Shown in pieces: positions 8,289 to 16,163 of a DNA stretch of 64,000 nt; the stretch's first letter is position 1, and each line of letters begins with the position of its first letter. The translations under genes and the position numbers were made by a program. Below the pieces are notes generated by a model. That model was not told the origin of the DNA. It worked only from the letters and a program-made list of their open reading frames with translations, and did not search any database. The stretch is taken from the NCBI RefSeq assembly GCF_049801055.1, contig NZ_JBNAGF010000014.1, positions 62,001 through 126,000 on the forward strand. The letters are read 5' to 3'. The DNA is from JBNAGF01 sp049801055 (GTDB lineage Bacteria > Pseudomonadota > Alphaproteobacteria > Rhodobacterales > Rhodobacteraceae).

Positions 8289-9239
8289 ATGGCCAAAGCT
8301 TTTGCCTCGCAAGGTGACATGACCGAAAAGAAAATCTCGTTTACCGAAGTCGGTGACGGCCTCTTTGCCTTTACCGCCGAGGGCGACCCGAATTCGGGTG
8401 TAATCATCGGTGATGACAGTGTCATGATCGTCGAAGCTCAGGCAACGCCACGCCTGGCGAACAAGGTGATCGAATGCGTCCGAAGTGTAACCGACAAACC
8501 GATCTCACACGTGGTTTTGACCCACTACCACGCCGTGCGTGTATTGGGGGCTTCGGCCTTCGGCGCACAGCAGATCATCATGTCGGACGCGGCACGCGCC
8601 ATGGTGGTCGAGCGTGGTCAAGAAGATTGGGACAGCGAGTTCCAGCGGTTCCCGCGACTCTTCGAGGGACATGAGAGCATTCCGGGTCTGACCTGGCCCA
8701 CGACAACCTTTTCCGACAGCATGACGATCTACCTCGGAAACCGCAGGGTCGATATCCGGCAGATCGGTCGCGCGCATACAGCGGGAGACTCGGTGATCCA
8801 TGTGCCGGATCAGAATGTGATGTTCACCGGCGATATCGTGGAATATCATTCGGCCTGCTACTGCGGAGACGGCCATTTTGGTGACTGGGGCCAGACCCTC
8901 GATAAGATCAGCGCGTACGATGTGGATGCGATTGCTCCGGGTCGTGGTGATGCGCTTGTCGGCAAGGAAATGGTTAACGCCGCAATTGAAAACACCCGCG
9001 ATTTTGTTGCCTCTACCTATCGTCCCGCCGCCCAGGTCGCCGCGCGAGGAGGCTCTCTCAAAGAGGCGTGGGACGCGGTACGCGCTGAGTGCGATCCGAA
9101 ATTTGCAGACTACGCCATTTACGAGCACTGCCTGCCGTTCAATGTTGCCCGCGCCTATGACGAGGCACGTGGCATCGACACACCGCGGATCTGGACCGCT
9201 CAGCGCGATCTTGAGATGTGGGAGGCGCTTCAGAGCTGA
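8289..9239 (+). CDS. MBL-fold hydrolase-like protein with degenerate metal motif
   Basis: The 316-residue protein has metallo-beta-lactamase topology: an N-terminal beta-rich part, the first motif at residues 78-84, GRAHTAGDS with H163, and FTGD with D182. The canonical HxHxDH motif reads HYHAVR, keeping the first two histidines but losing the Asp and third His that bind the second metal. It may bind one metal or have altered chemistry. It lies within the homogentisate operon, suggesting a thioester or lactone hydrolase role or a protective one; the substrate is unknown. The ATG follows AAGGATAG. Confidence 0.75.
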   Translation: MAKAFASQGDMTEKKISFTEVGDGLFAFTAEGDPNSGVIIGDDSVMIVEAQATPRLANKVIECVRSVTDKPISHVVLTHYHAVRVLGASAFGAQQIIMSDAARAMVVERGQEDWDSEFQRFPRLFEGHESIPGLTWPTTTFSDSMTIYLGNRRVDIRQIGRAHTAGDSVIHVPDQNVMFTGDIVEYHSACYCGDGHFGDWGQTLDKISAYDVDAIAPGRGDALVGKEMVNAAIENTRDFVASTYRPAAQVAARGGSLKEAWDAVRAECDPKFADYAIYEHCLPFNVARAYDEARGIDTPRIWTAQRDLEMWEALQS

Positions 9240-9389
9240 GATCCGAGGCGCTTTTCCGCGGCGGGGCAAACTTGATCCAGATCGTGTTGCCCTGATGGAT
9301 TGAATGAGAAGATGACTGTAGCCCCCGGCTTGTTGTGCCGGGGAACAAGGAAGGTGCGCCTTGAGCGCGACACTGGGGAGGAAGAGCCC

Positions 9390-11000
9390 GTGAACAAGAT
9401 TTTTGAAGTCCCTCTATACGGCTATGAACACAGCCCCGATCAGGACGCATCAACGCCAGCTCGTCACAAAGTGATCGTTGTCGGCGCCGGCCCGATCGGG
9501 TTGGCGGCGGCCATAGACCTTGCCCAGCAGGGGATCCAAGTGCTGGTGTTGGATGACAATGACAAAGTCAGCTTCGGTTCACGCGCCGTGTGTTACGCAA
9601 AGCGCCCGCTTGAGATCCTTGATCGTCTGGGATGCGGTCAGCCGATGGTGGACAAGGGGGTGGAGTGGAACATCGGAAAAGTGTTCTTCGATGACCGACA
9701 GGTCTACGAATTCAACCTGCTCCCCGAAGCGGGTCATCAGCGGCCCGCGTTCATCAATCTGCAACAGTATTATTTCGAAGAATACATGGTGAACCGGGTC
9801 CGCGAATTGCAGGCCGAAGGCGCCCCCATTGAAATTCGCGGCCGCAACAAGGTCGAGGCCGTCGGCACCCACGATGACCATGTAAAGGTCGAAGTCGAAA
9901 CACCCGAAGGGTCCTACACTCTGGAAGCCGATTGGCTCATCGCATGCGACGGCGCCGGATCTCCGGTCCGCGCCATGCTTGGGCTCGACTTTGTCGGCCG
10001 CGTCTTTGAAGACAATTTCCTGATCGCAGATGTGATCATGGAGGCGGATTTCCCCACCGAGCGCTGGTTCTGGTTCGACCCGCCCTTCAACAGGGGGCAG
10101 TCGGCCCTACTGCACAAGCAGCCTGATGGCGTCTGGCGGATTGATCTGCAATTGGGCTGGGACATTGACAAGGAGCGCGAAAAGCGCCCCGAAAATGTCA
10201 TCCCGCGCCTGAAGGCGATGCTGGGCGACGACGTGAAATTCGAACTCGAATGGGTCTCGATCTACACGTTCCAGTGCCGCCGCATGGAACAGTTCCGCCA
10301 AGGCCGCGTGATCTTTGCCGGGGATGCCGCGCACCAGGTTTCGCCATTTGGCGCCCGTGGAGCCAATTCCGGGCTTCAGGACACAGATAACCTTGTCTGG
10401 AAACTCAAGCTTGTTCTCGACGGCAACGCCCCTGAAAGTTTGCTCGACAGCTATGACTATGAGCGGGTCCACGGCGCAGATGAAAATATTCTCAACTCTT
10501 CCCGCTCGACCGATTTCATCACCCCAAAATCGGATATGTCCCGCTTGATGCGCGATGCCGTTCTGGACCTGTCGGAACATTATGCATTTGCCCGCCCGCT
10601 GGTGAATTCGGGCCGCCTGAGCGTGCCATGCACCTACGATGGCTCACCGCTGAACTCGGCCGACGCGCTTGGCGGACCGCGACGGACTCGTCCCGGCTCG
10701 CCCTGCCCGGATGTCCCCATTGCCGACGGGTTCCTGCTGCCGAAACTTGCGGATCGTTTCACCCTTCTTACGATCGATGCCGATGCGCCCGACCTGATCG
10801 AGGAAGACGGGGTCGAGGTCACTCGCCTTGCGCTTTCGGTCAAGGACGACCCGACCATGGCGCTCAAGGAACGTTACCTCGGCGACAGCGACAGCGCCGT
10901 CTATCTGATCCGCCCGGATCAGCACGTCGCGGCCCGCCGCCCGAGCTTTGACGAAAACCAATTCCGGCACGCGATCCGCCGGGCCACCGGCAAGGAGTAA
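9390..11000 (+). CDS. FAD-dependent aromatic monooxygenase (MhaA-like)
   Basis: A 536-residue group A flavoprotein hydroxylase. It has a Rossmann GxGxxG (VVGAGPIGLAAAIDLA), the middle CDGAGSPVR motif, and FAD-binding GDAAHQVSPFGARGANSGLQD, followed by a thioredoxin-like C-terminal region. A GTG start at 9390 follows GGGGAGGA at 9375-9382. It lies in the homogentisate operon and is followed by a 65-residue DUF2783 protein. This pair resembles the flavoprotein plus 7-kDa coupling protein MhaAB, which makes homogentisate from 3-hydroxyphenylacetate in Pseudomonas. A role feeding hydroxyphenylacetate into the pathway is inference; 4-hydroxyphenylacetate 1-hydroxylation is another option. Confidence 0.75.
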   Translation: MNKIFEVPLYGYEHSPDQDASTPARHKVIVVGAGPIGLAAAIDLAQQGIQVLVLDDNDKVSFGSRAVCYAKRPLEILDRLGCGQPMVDKGVEWNIGKVFFDDRQVYEFNLLPEAGHQRPAFINLQQYYFEEYMVNRVRELQAEGAPIEIRGRNKVEAVGTHDDHVKVEVETPEGSYTLEADWLIACDGAGSPVRAMLGLDFVGRVFEDNFLIADVIMEADFPTERWFWFDPPFNRGQSALLHKQPDGVWRIDLQLGWDIDKEREKRPENVIPRLKAMLGDDVKFELEWVSIYTFQCRRMEQFRQGRVIFAGDAAHQVSPFGARGANSGLQDTDNLVWKLKLVLDGNAPESLLDSYDYERVHGADENILNSSRSTDFITPKSDMSRLMRDAVLDLSEHYAFARPLVNSGRLSVPCTYDGSPLNSADALGGPRRTRPGSPCPDVPIADGFLLPKLADRFTLLTIDADAPDLIEEDGVEVTRLALSVKDDPTMALKERYLGDSDSAVYLIRPDQHVAARRPSFDENQFRHAIRRATGKE

Positions 11001-11005
11001 GGCAT

Positions 11006-11203
11006 ATGGCCGATCTGATCCTGACCCCTAATATCGATACACCCGACGATTTCTATGCCGAACTTCTGTCTACCCATGACGGGCTTGAAAAATCGGACAG
11101 CGACGCGCTGAACGCCCGCCTGGTTCTGGTTTTGGCCAACCACATCGGAGACCGCGAGGTGCTGAGCCAGGCACTCAAGGCCGCCGCCCTGAAGGAGGAG
11201 TAA
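11006..11203 (+). CDS. DUF2783 small protein, likely monooxygenase coupling partner
   Basis: This acidic, helical 65-residue protein (MADLILTPNIDTPDDFYAEL at the start) starts 5 bases after the monooxygenase stop and 4 bases before the VOC gene, so it is tightly coupled. The sequence fits DUF2783, a family found beside flavin hydroxylases. Its size matches the MhaB coupling protein of Pseudomonas 3-hydroxyphenylacetate 6-hydroxylase. No cofactor motif or cysteine pair is present, so it is probably a structural or coupling subunit, not a reductase. Confidence 0.65.
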   Translation: MADLILTPNIDTPDDFYAELLSTHDGLEKSDSDALNARLVLVLANHIGDREVLSQALKAAALKEE

Positions 11204-11207
11204 CCCT

Positions 11208-11750
11208 ATGAAACTGGAAAAGATCCACCACGTTGCATATCGCTGCAAGGATGCCAAAGAAACCGTTGAGTGGTACAACAAGATGCTCAACATGGATTTC
11301 ATTTTGGCGATTGCCGAAGACCATGTCCCGTCGACTCATGAGCCTGATCCCTACATGCACATCTTCATGGATGCGGGCGACGGCAATGTTCTGGCCTTCT
11401 TCGAATTGCCTACCAAACCCGAGATGGGTCGTGACCCCAACACTCCGATCTGGGTGCAGCACATTGCCTTCAAGGTGAAGGACCGCGATACGCTCATCGA
11501 GTTTAAGGAGCATCTGGAAGCGAACGGTGTCGAAGTGCTTGGCGTCACAGACCATTCGATCTTTCACTCGATCTACTTCTTCGACCCGAATGGCCACCGG
11601 GTCGAACTGGCTTGTCCGGACCCCGGCGAAGAAGCCATGCTTGCCAAGCTTAATGAAGTAAAGTGGGACATGCTGGAAGAATGGTCCAAGACCAAGAAGG
11701 CGCCCAAACACGCAGACTGGCTGCATGCCAAGGAACTTAGTAACGTCTGA
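11208..11750 (+). CDS. VOC (glyoxalase/extradiol dioxygenase-fold) protein
   Basis: This 180-residue protein contains paired beta-alpha-beta-beta-beta modules: KIHHVAYRCKDAKETVEWY at the start and VQHIAFKVKDRDTLIEF, ending IYFFDPNGHRVELACP. Candidate metal ligands are an N-terminal His of HHVAY, the His of WVQHIAF, and the Glu of RVELACP. It is too short for 4-hydroxyphenylpyruvate dioxygenase (about 350 residues). A strong AAGGAGGAG precedes the start. As part of the hmg operon it may act on an aromatic intermediate; no specific reaction can be read. Confidence 0.75.
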   Translation: MKLEKIHHVAYRCKDAKETVEWYNKMLNMDFILAIAEDHVPSTHEPDPYMHIFMDAGDGNVLAFFELPTKPEMGRDPNTPIWVQHIAFKVKDRDTLIEFKEHLEANGVEVLGVTDHSIFHSIYFFDPNGHRVELACPDPGEEAMLAKLNEVKWDMLEEWSKTKKAPKHADWLHAKELSNV

Positions 11751-11767
11751 CCTGAGCGGACGGAAAC

Positions 11768-11803
11768 AAAGGGCAACTGGCCTGCCGCCGGTTGCCCTTT
11801 CAT
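11768..11803 (+). terminator. Strong stem-loop between the VOC gene and maiA
   Basis: A 13-bp stem (11768-11780 with 11788-11800, one G-T pair) with a 7-base loop starts AAAGGGCAAC and ends GTTGCCCTTT. The T run is short (TTTCATT). It ends 14 bases before the maiA start, so it may terminate, attenuate, or process the operon transcript. Confidence 0.7.
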
Positions 11804-11817
11804 TCAAAGGTGCGGAT

Positions 11818-12456
11818 ATGGACGAAACGGTTCTCTATGACTACCGCAGGTCGTCGGCCAGCTACCGGCTGCGGATTGCCCTGAACCTCGCGGGGATCGA
11901 CTACCGCAAAGTCACCATCGATCTCACCAAGGCCGAACAAAGATCGCCAGCGCACTTGGCCCGGAACCCGCAGGGTCTGGTTCCGGTGCTGGAGATTGAC
12001 GGGCGTGTTTTCACCCAGTCTCTGGCAATTCTCGACTATCTCGACCAGACGCGAGAACTGGGCCTGTTGCCAAAGGATCCGGCAGCACGGGCGCATGTTC
12101 AGGCACTCGCTCAATCGATTGCCGTTGATATTCACCCCGTCTGCAATCTCAGGGTTGCACAACATGCAACCAAACTGAGCGATGGCGCCGAAGGCATGCC
12201 CGGGGACTGGATGCGGCACTTCATTCGCCCCGGCCTTCAAGCTTTTGAAACGCTATTGGGGAACTTTGACCAAGCACCCTATTGCACGGGAGACAAACCC
12301 GGGCTGGCCGATATCTGTCTGCTCCCTCAGCTCTACAATGCCCACCGCTGGGAGGTCAAAATATCTGACCTGCCGCGTATTCTTGCTGTCGAAGCTGCCT
12401 GTGCCGATCACCCGGCATTTACCGCCGCACACCCGGATCTCGAGCAGCAAGCCTGA
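11818..12456 (+). CDS. maiA: Maleylacetoacetate isomerase (zeta-class GST)
   Basis: MaiA uses glutathione to convert 4-maleylacetoacetate to 4-fumarylacetoacetate between HmgA and FahA. The 212-residue protein has the zeta GST fold: SSASYRLRIALNLAGIDY at residues 10-27, NPQGLVPVLEIDG, QSLAILDYLD and the C-terminal GDKPGLADICLLPQLYNA. The usual SSCS active-site string reads SSAS: the two serines remain and the cysteine is alanine, as in some bacterial homologues. ATG 11818 follows AAAGG. It is downstream of a strong hairpin, so its dose may differ from hmgA. Confidence 0.93.
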   Translation: MDETVLYDYRRSSASYRLRIALNLAGIDYRKVTIDLTKAEQRSPAHLARNPQGLVPVLEIDGRVFTQSLAILDYLDQTRELGLLPKDPAARAHVQALAQSIAVDIHPVCNLRVAQHATKLSDGAEGMPGDWMRHFIRPGLQAFETLLGNFDQAPYCTGDKPGLADICLLPQLYNAHRWEVKISDLPRILAVEAACADHPAFTAAHPDLEQQA

Positions 12457-12558
12457 CGCCACCGGCGCAACAACGCACAGAGTCTGTTGGCCTTTGCGGG
12501 TTCCACGGCATATCTGAACAACTATGTTCTTGAGCACCCAGGAAACCGGAGAACGCGA

Positions 12559-12888
12559 ATGGACCGAGTGACCGGCTATCATGCCCATGTCTACTTTGAC
12601 ACTCAGACGAGAGCGAAAGCGCTCTCCCTGTGCGAGACAGCTGCTGCCCGTTTTCCGCTAAGGCTTGGTCGCATGCACGACAAAGCCGTCGGACCGCACC
12701 CAAAAGGCAGTTGTCAACTAGCGTTCGAGCCGGGACAATTCTCTAAAATCGTGCCTTGGTTGATGCTTGAGCGCGCCGGGTTGACGATACTGGTTCACCC
12801 CGAGACAGGAGATCATCTGGCCGACCACAGCGATCACGCAATGTGGCTGGGAGCATCCGAAAACCTGAAACTGGAAATTTTTAAGTAA
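12559..12888 (+). CDS. DOPA 4,5-dioxygenase family protein
   Basis: The 109-residue protein matches the small DOPA-4,5-dioxygenase family (YHAHVYFD at the start, then VGPHPKGSCQLAF and TILVHPETGDHLADHSDHAMWLG). Histidines in HAH, HP, VHPETGD and DHSDHA could bind iron. Fungal and plant members extradiol-cleave DOPA; bacterial members are mostly uncharacterised. GGAGA at 12548-12552 supports ATG 12559. It closes the homogentisate cluster and may act on a catecholic side product. Confidence 0.8.
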   Translation: MDRVTGYHAHVYFDTQTRAKALSLCETAAARFPLRLGRMHDKAVGPHPKGSCQLAFEPGQFSKIVPWLMLERAGLTILVHPETGDHLADHSDHAMWLGASENLKLEIFK

Positions 12889-12903
12889 TCAAATCCTGAA
12901 ACG

Positions 12904-12937
12904 AAAGAGGGGCGGCCCAAAGACCGCCCCGTCTGTT
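12904..12937. terminator. Terminator between the DOPA-dioxygenase gene and tauC
   Basis: GGGGCGG (12909-12915) pairs with CCGCCCC (12924-12930) around an 8-base loop. An AAAGA run precedes it and a T-rich stretch follows. It separates convergent genes and may work on both strands. Confidence 0.7.
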
Positions 12938-12956
12938 TCTTGTCAGCAAAGGCTGC

Positions 12957-14234
12957 TTATCCCCGGCCTTTCCAAGGCACCAGCATCCGCTCCGCCCAGC
13001 GCATCAGTATGTCGATGCCAAATCCGATGACGCCGATCATGATGATACCCATGATAACGATATCGGTATTCTGGAACTTGGCAGCAGTCATGATCATCAT
13101 GCCGGCACCCTTTTCAGCCGCGACCAGCTCTGCGGCCACAACGGTGCCCCAACAGACCCCCATTGCCACCCGGGCTCCGGTAAAGATTTCCGGCAACGAG
13201 TTCGGCACGATCACGTAACGCATTATCTGCCGCTTGTTGGCACCTAACGAGTATGCGGCGTGAACTTTTGAGATCTTGACCCCGGACACACCGGACCGAG
13301 CCGCGATTGCCATGATCCAAAGCGCCGCAAGGAACAGAAGGATGATCTTGCCGGCTTCGCCGATACCCGCCCAGATGATGACCAGAGGGATCAGAGCCAA
13401 TGGAGGCACCGGACGCATGAATTCGACGATCGGGTCGAACCATCCACGGAACCAGTCCGACAGACCCATTGCGTATCCAAGTGGAATTCCGACGAGCGCC
13501 CCAAGGAAAAAGCCGACGATTACGCGCATTAGAGAATATCCGATATGTTCCCAGAGCGTGGATCCCCGGAAACCCTGCGAGGCAATCTCGACGAAACGCT
13601 TGGCGACATCTTCCGGCGGCGGAAGCCAGATCGCTTCCATCTGCCAGCCTTTTGCAGGCTCGAAGTTCAGCGTGCCCTTCGGTGACATCCCGACCCGACC
13701 GAACTCTGTCTGGACACTTTCACCGGGGGCGATTGGCCGGCCGTTTACTTCGGTCACTGTTGCGCCGGCATCGCGGCCCAGTTCGTCATTCTTGTCGACC
13801 CGGATCAACCCGGACCGCCATGCGCCGATCGCCGCGCTGTCATTTTTTGCCCAGCCGTCGCCGGGATCCACTTCGGGCGCATCAACTTTCTGATCGACCG
13901 GGTGAACCAGAACTGTGACTGTTGCGGTATCCTTTTGACCGTCGGGGGTTTCGGCCGTGTATTCAAACGACGCCTCACCGATGAACGGGCCGGGCATATG
14001 CAGGAATTTCGGCAACAGAACCGAACCCGTGAACATGCCCCATAGGACAAAGATCGTAATCACCGAAATGATACTGGCCCAGCGATCGGACGTGACTGCG
14101 CTCTCGTCACCAAAGGTAACGGTCTTGAGCGAATTGAAGCCGGTTATCGTTGAGTGTCGGACAATGTAGTGAACGACCAGATAAGAGGCGATGAAGATAC
14201 CGATATAGATCAGGAAGGGAACGAAACTGCTCAT
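12957..14234 (-). CDS. tauC: Taurine-type ABC transporter permease with extra periplasmic domain
   Basis: The C-terminal ~220 residues are a standard SsuC/TauC permease (LMRVIVGFFLGALVGIPLGY; the EAA-type loop HAAYSLGANKRQIMRYVIVP). The protein is 425 residues where TauC is usually 260-290. The excess is an added N-terminal membrane segment (residues 6-25) plus a soluble beta-rich insert (about 82-202) between the second membrane helix and the conserved LPPPEDVAKRF. The insert contains YTAETPDGQKDTATVTVLV, which resembles bacterial Ig/cadherin-like repeats. It starts 4 bases inside the end of tauB, so it is translationally coupled. Substrate (taurine) is inferred from tpa/xsc nearby. Confidence 0.85.
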   Translation of the reverse strand: MSSFVPFLIYIGIFIASYLVVHYIVRHSTITGFNSLKTVTFGDESAVTSDRWASIISVITIFVLWGMFTGSVLLPKFLHMPGPFIGEASFEYTAETPDGQKDTATVTVLVHPVDQKVDAPEVDPGDGWAKNDSAAIGAWRSGLIRVDKNDELGRDAGATVTEVNGRPIAPGESVQTEFGRVGMSPKGTLNFEPAKGWQMEAIWLPPPEDVAKRFVEIASQGFRGSTLWEHIGYSLMRVIVGFFLGALVGIPLGYAMGLSDWFRGWFDPIVEFMRPVPPLALIPLVIIWAGIGEAGKIILLFLAALWIMAIAARSGVSGVKISKVHAAYSLGANKRQIMRYVIVPNSLPEIFTGARVAMGVCWGTVVAAELVAAEKGAGMMIMTAAKFQNTDIVIMGIIMIGVIGFGIDILMRWAERMLVPWKGRG

Positions 14235-15037
14235 GACGCTTCCTCCGTGCGGCCCATGATTTCTTCTTCCATATCCCAGATCATGCCAAGAATCTCTTCG
14301 CGCCTGACATTGAATTCCGGGTGCTTTTTGACTTCGCGCAGATCCTCACCAACGCCAAGATCGGCAAAGGGAAGACGATATTCCTTGTGGATACGGCCCG
14401 GGCGCGGAGCCATGACCAGAAGGCGCTCGCCCAACAACAGGGCCTCTTCGACCGAGTGCGTGATCAGGATGATCGTCTTGCCGGTTTCTTTCCACAACTT
14501 GAGGACCAGCGACTGCATCTTTTCGCGGGTCAGAGCATCCAGAGCGCCAAGCGGTTCGTCCATCAGGATGACATCCGGGTCATTTGCAAGGCAACGGGCC
14601 AGCGCAACACGCTGCTGCATGCCGCCGGAAAGCTCATAAACCGCCTTTTCCTTGAAGTCCTGCAAGCCGACAACTTCCAACAGGTGATCGACGATCTGTT
14701 TCTTTTCGGCCTTTGCCATCCCCTTCATCGAAGGTCCAAACCCCACGTTCTCACGAACACTCATCCACTCGAACAACGCGCCCTGCTGGAAAACCATGCC
14801 GCGTTCTGCGTCAGGACCGGTCACCGTATGACCGTTCATGACAAGCTTGCCCTCGGTGGGCGCCAGAAAACCTGCCACGATGTTCAGCAAAGTGGTTTTG
14901 CCGCAGCCTGACGGGCCCAGCACACTCATCAACTCCCCCTCCTTGAGATGGAGCGATACATCTTTCAGTGCCTGTACCGACGTGCCATTCGGCAGATCGA
15001 AACGCATCGAAAGATTTTCTATTGAAAGTCCCGACAT
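14231..15037 (-). CDS. tauB: Taurine ABC transporter ATPase
   Basis: This 268-residue ABC ATPase has Walker A GPSGCGKTT, a Q-loop at VFQQGALFEW, signature LSGGMQQRVALARCL, Walker B VILMDEP, and the H-loop ILITHSVEEAL. I start at ATG 15037 because AAAGGGA precedes it; an in-frame GTG at 15061 has no good site. It belongs to the nitrate/sulfonate/taurine subfamily and lies between tauA and tauC, powering import across the inner membrane. It overlaps tauC by 4 bases. Confidence 0.9.
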   Translation of the reverse strand: MSGLSIENLSMRFDLPNGTSVQALKDVSLHLKEGELMSVLGPSGCGKTTLLNIVAGFLAPTEGKLVMNGHTVTGPDAERGMVFQQGALFEWMSVRENVGFGPSMKGMAKAEKKQIVDHLLEVVGLQDFKEKAVYELSGGMQQRVALARCLANDPDVILMDEPLGALDALTREKMQSLVLKLWKETGKTIILITHSVEEALLLGERLLVMAPRPGRIHKEYRLPFADLGVGEDLREVKKHPEFNVRREEILGMIWDMEEEIMGRTEEAS

Positions 15038-15122
15038 CGGTCCCTTTCCGGTTTGATACACCCCTCCTGCGCGCGGGCGAGCCGGCTTGTATTGCGGAGA
15101 GATTGGGCGAGAGGATGCTTGC

Positions 15123-15146
15123 GGCGGGCGACGTTTGCCGCCCGCC
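15123..15146 (-). promoter_or_regulatory. Stem-loop between tauA and tauB
   Basis: GGCGGGCG (15123-15130) and CGCCCGCC (15139-15146) form a perfect 8-bp stem with an 8-base loop, 18 bases past the tauA stop on the minus strand. There is no T run. Such loops after binding-protein genes commonly stabilise that segment of mRNA or reduce read-through. Confidence 0.55.
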
Positions 15147-15164
15147 TATCAGTCGGTTAGTCAG

Positions 15165-16163
15165 TTACATGCCCTTGGCAGAGGTCAGCGGTGCGGCGTT
15201 CACTGCGTTCTCATAGCTGTCCAGTGCGGCATCGATGCTGCCAGCCTGAACAAACACGTCAGCAACGCCTTTCATGAACTCCTGAGCACCACCGCCCAGC
15301 CACTTGTCTGAAAGCTGGTCACCCACGCCCGGGAACACGAATGTGCCGATCGTGGCTTCGGTATCGGCTTCGTCCATACCGGAATCCTTGGCGATCACCG
15401 GCAGCATTTCCGCAGTGTGATCACCGCTGTTCCACTTGGCGTTTGCATCCGCGGTTACCTTGAGGAACTTGGCCAGAACGTCGCCCTGTTCCGCGGCGAA
15501 CGAAGCCGGAACCGAAGTCACGTCAAAGACGAGGATGCCCAGTTCTTCCTTTTCCGCACCGGTCAGCAACACATTGCCGTGCTCTCTCATGCGACGCAGA
15601 GCACCGCCCCAGCCGCACGCCATGTCGACCGAGCCTTGGCTAAGAGCAGCGGCGCCTTCTGCGGGTGCCATGTCGACGACTTCGAGCGAACCAAGATCAA
15701 CACCGAAATGACTCATCTGCTTGAGGAAGCCATAATGCGCAGCAGTTCCTAGCGGAACGGCAACTTTCTTGCCGGCAAGTTCGCCAGCGCTCGACTTGTC
15801 AATCTCTAGATCGGCGCGAACAACGCAGTTGTCATTGTCTGAATAGCTGACGGCCACATCGACGATCTGAAGGTCCTGACCGGCACTTGCCGCGACCACG
15901 AAAGGAGGTACGCCCTGGCTGACGGCGATCTGGACATCACCCGATGCCATTGCCGCGCTCATCGCGGTGCCGGTGTCGAAGCTCACCCAGTTCACTTTCA
16001 TGCCAAGCGCTTCGTCATATTCACCGTTCACTTTGGCGTACTGGAACGGCATCGGCCATTCGAGGAAATAGGCAACCGTGATTTCATCTTGTGCAGCGGC
16101 CCCTTGAGCCGCCATCAGGGCTGCAACCCCGGCCACAATGCCCTTGATGCGAGTTTTCATCAT
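15165..16163 (-). CDS. tauA: Taurine-binding periplasmic protein
   Basis: The 332-residue protein starts with a signal peptide (MMKTRIKG, a hydrophobic stretch, then AQGAAAQDE, likely cleaved after AAA). It continues with the TauA/SsuA/NMT1-like fold: ITVAYFLEWPMPFQYAKVNG, WVSFDTGTAMSAAMASGDVQIA and GKKVAVPLGTAAHYGFLKQM. GGGAG lies 6 bases before the first of two adjacent ATGs. It is the first gene of tauABC, divergent from tpa, with TauR-like sites in the 636-base gap. Substrate is inferred from the linked taurine pathway. Confidence 0.9.
   Translation of the reverse strand: MMKTRIKGIVAGVAALMAAQGAAAQDEITVAYFLEWPMPFQYAKVNGEYDEALGMKVNWVSFDTGTAMSAAMASGDVQIAVSQGVPPFVVAASAGQDLQIVDVAVSYSDNDNCVVRADLEIDKSSAGELAGKKVAVPLGTAAHYGFLKQMSHFGVDLGSLEVVDMAPAEGAAALSQGSVDMACGWGGALRRMREHGNVLLTGAEKEELGILVFDVTSVPASFAAEQGDVLAKFLKVTADANAKWNSGDHTAEMLPVIAKDSGMDEADTEATIGTFVFPGVGDQLSDKWLGGGAQEFMKGVADVFVQAGSIDAALDSYENAVNAAPLTSAKGM

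Noticed and set aside
11208..11750. 4-hydroxyphenylpyruvate dioxygenase as identity of the VOC gene
   Set aside because: At 180 residues it is about half the size of HPPD and lacks the HPPD C-terminal motifs.
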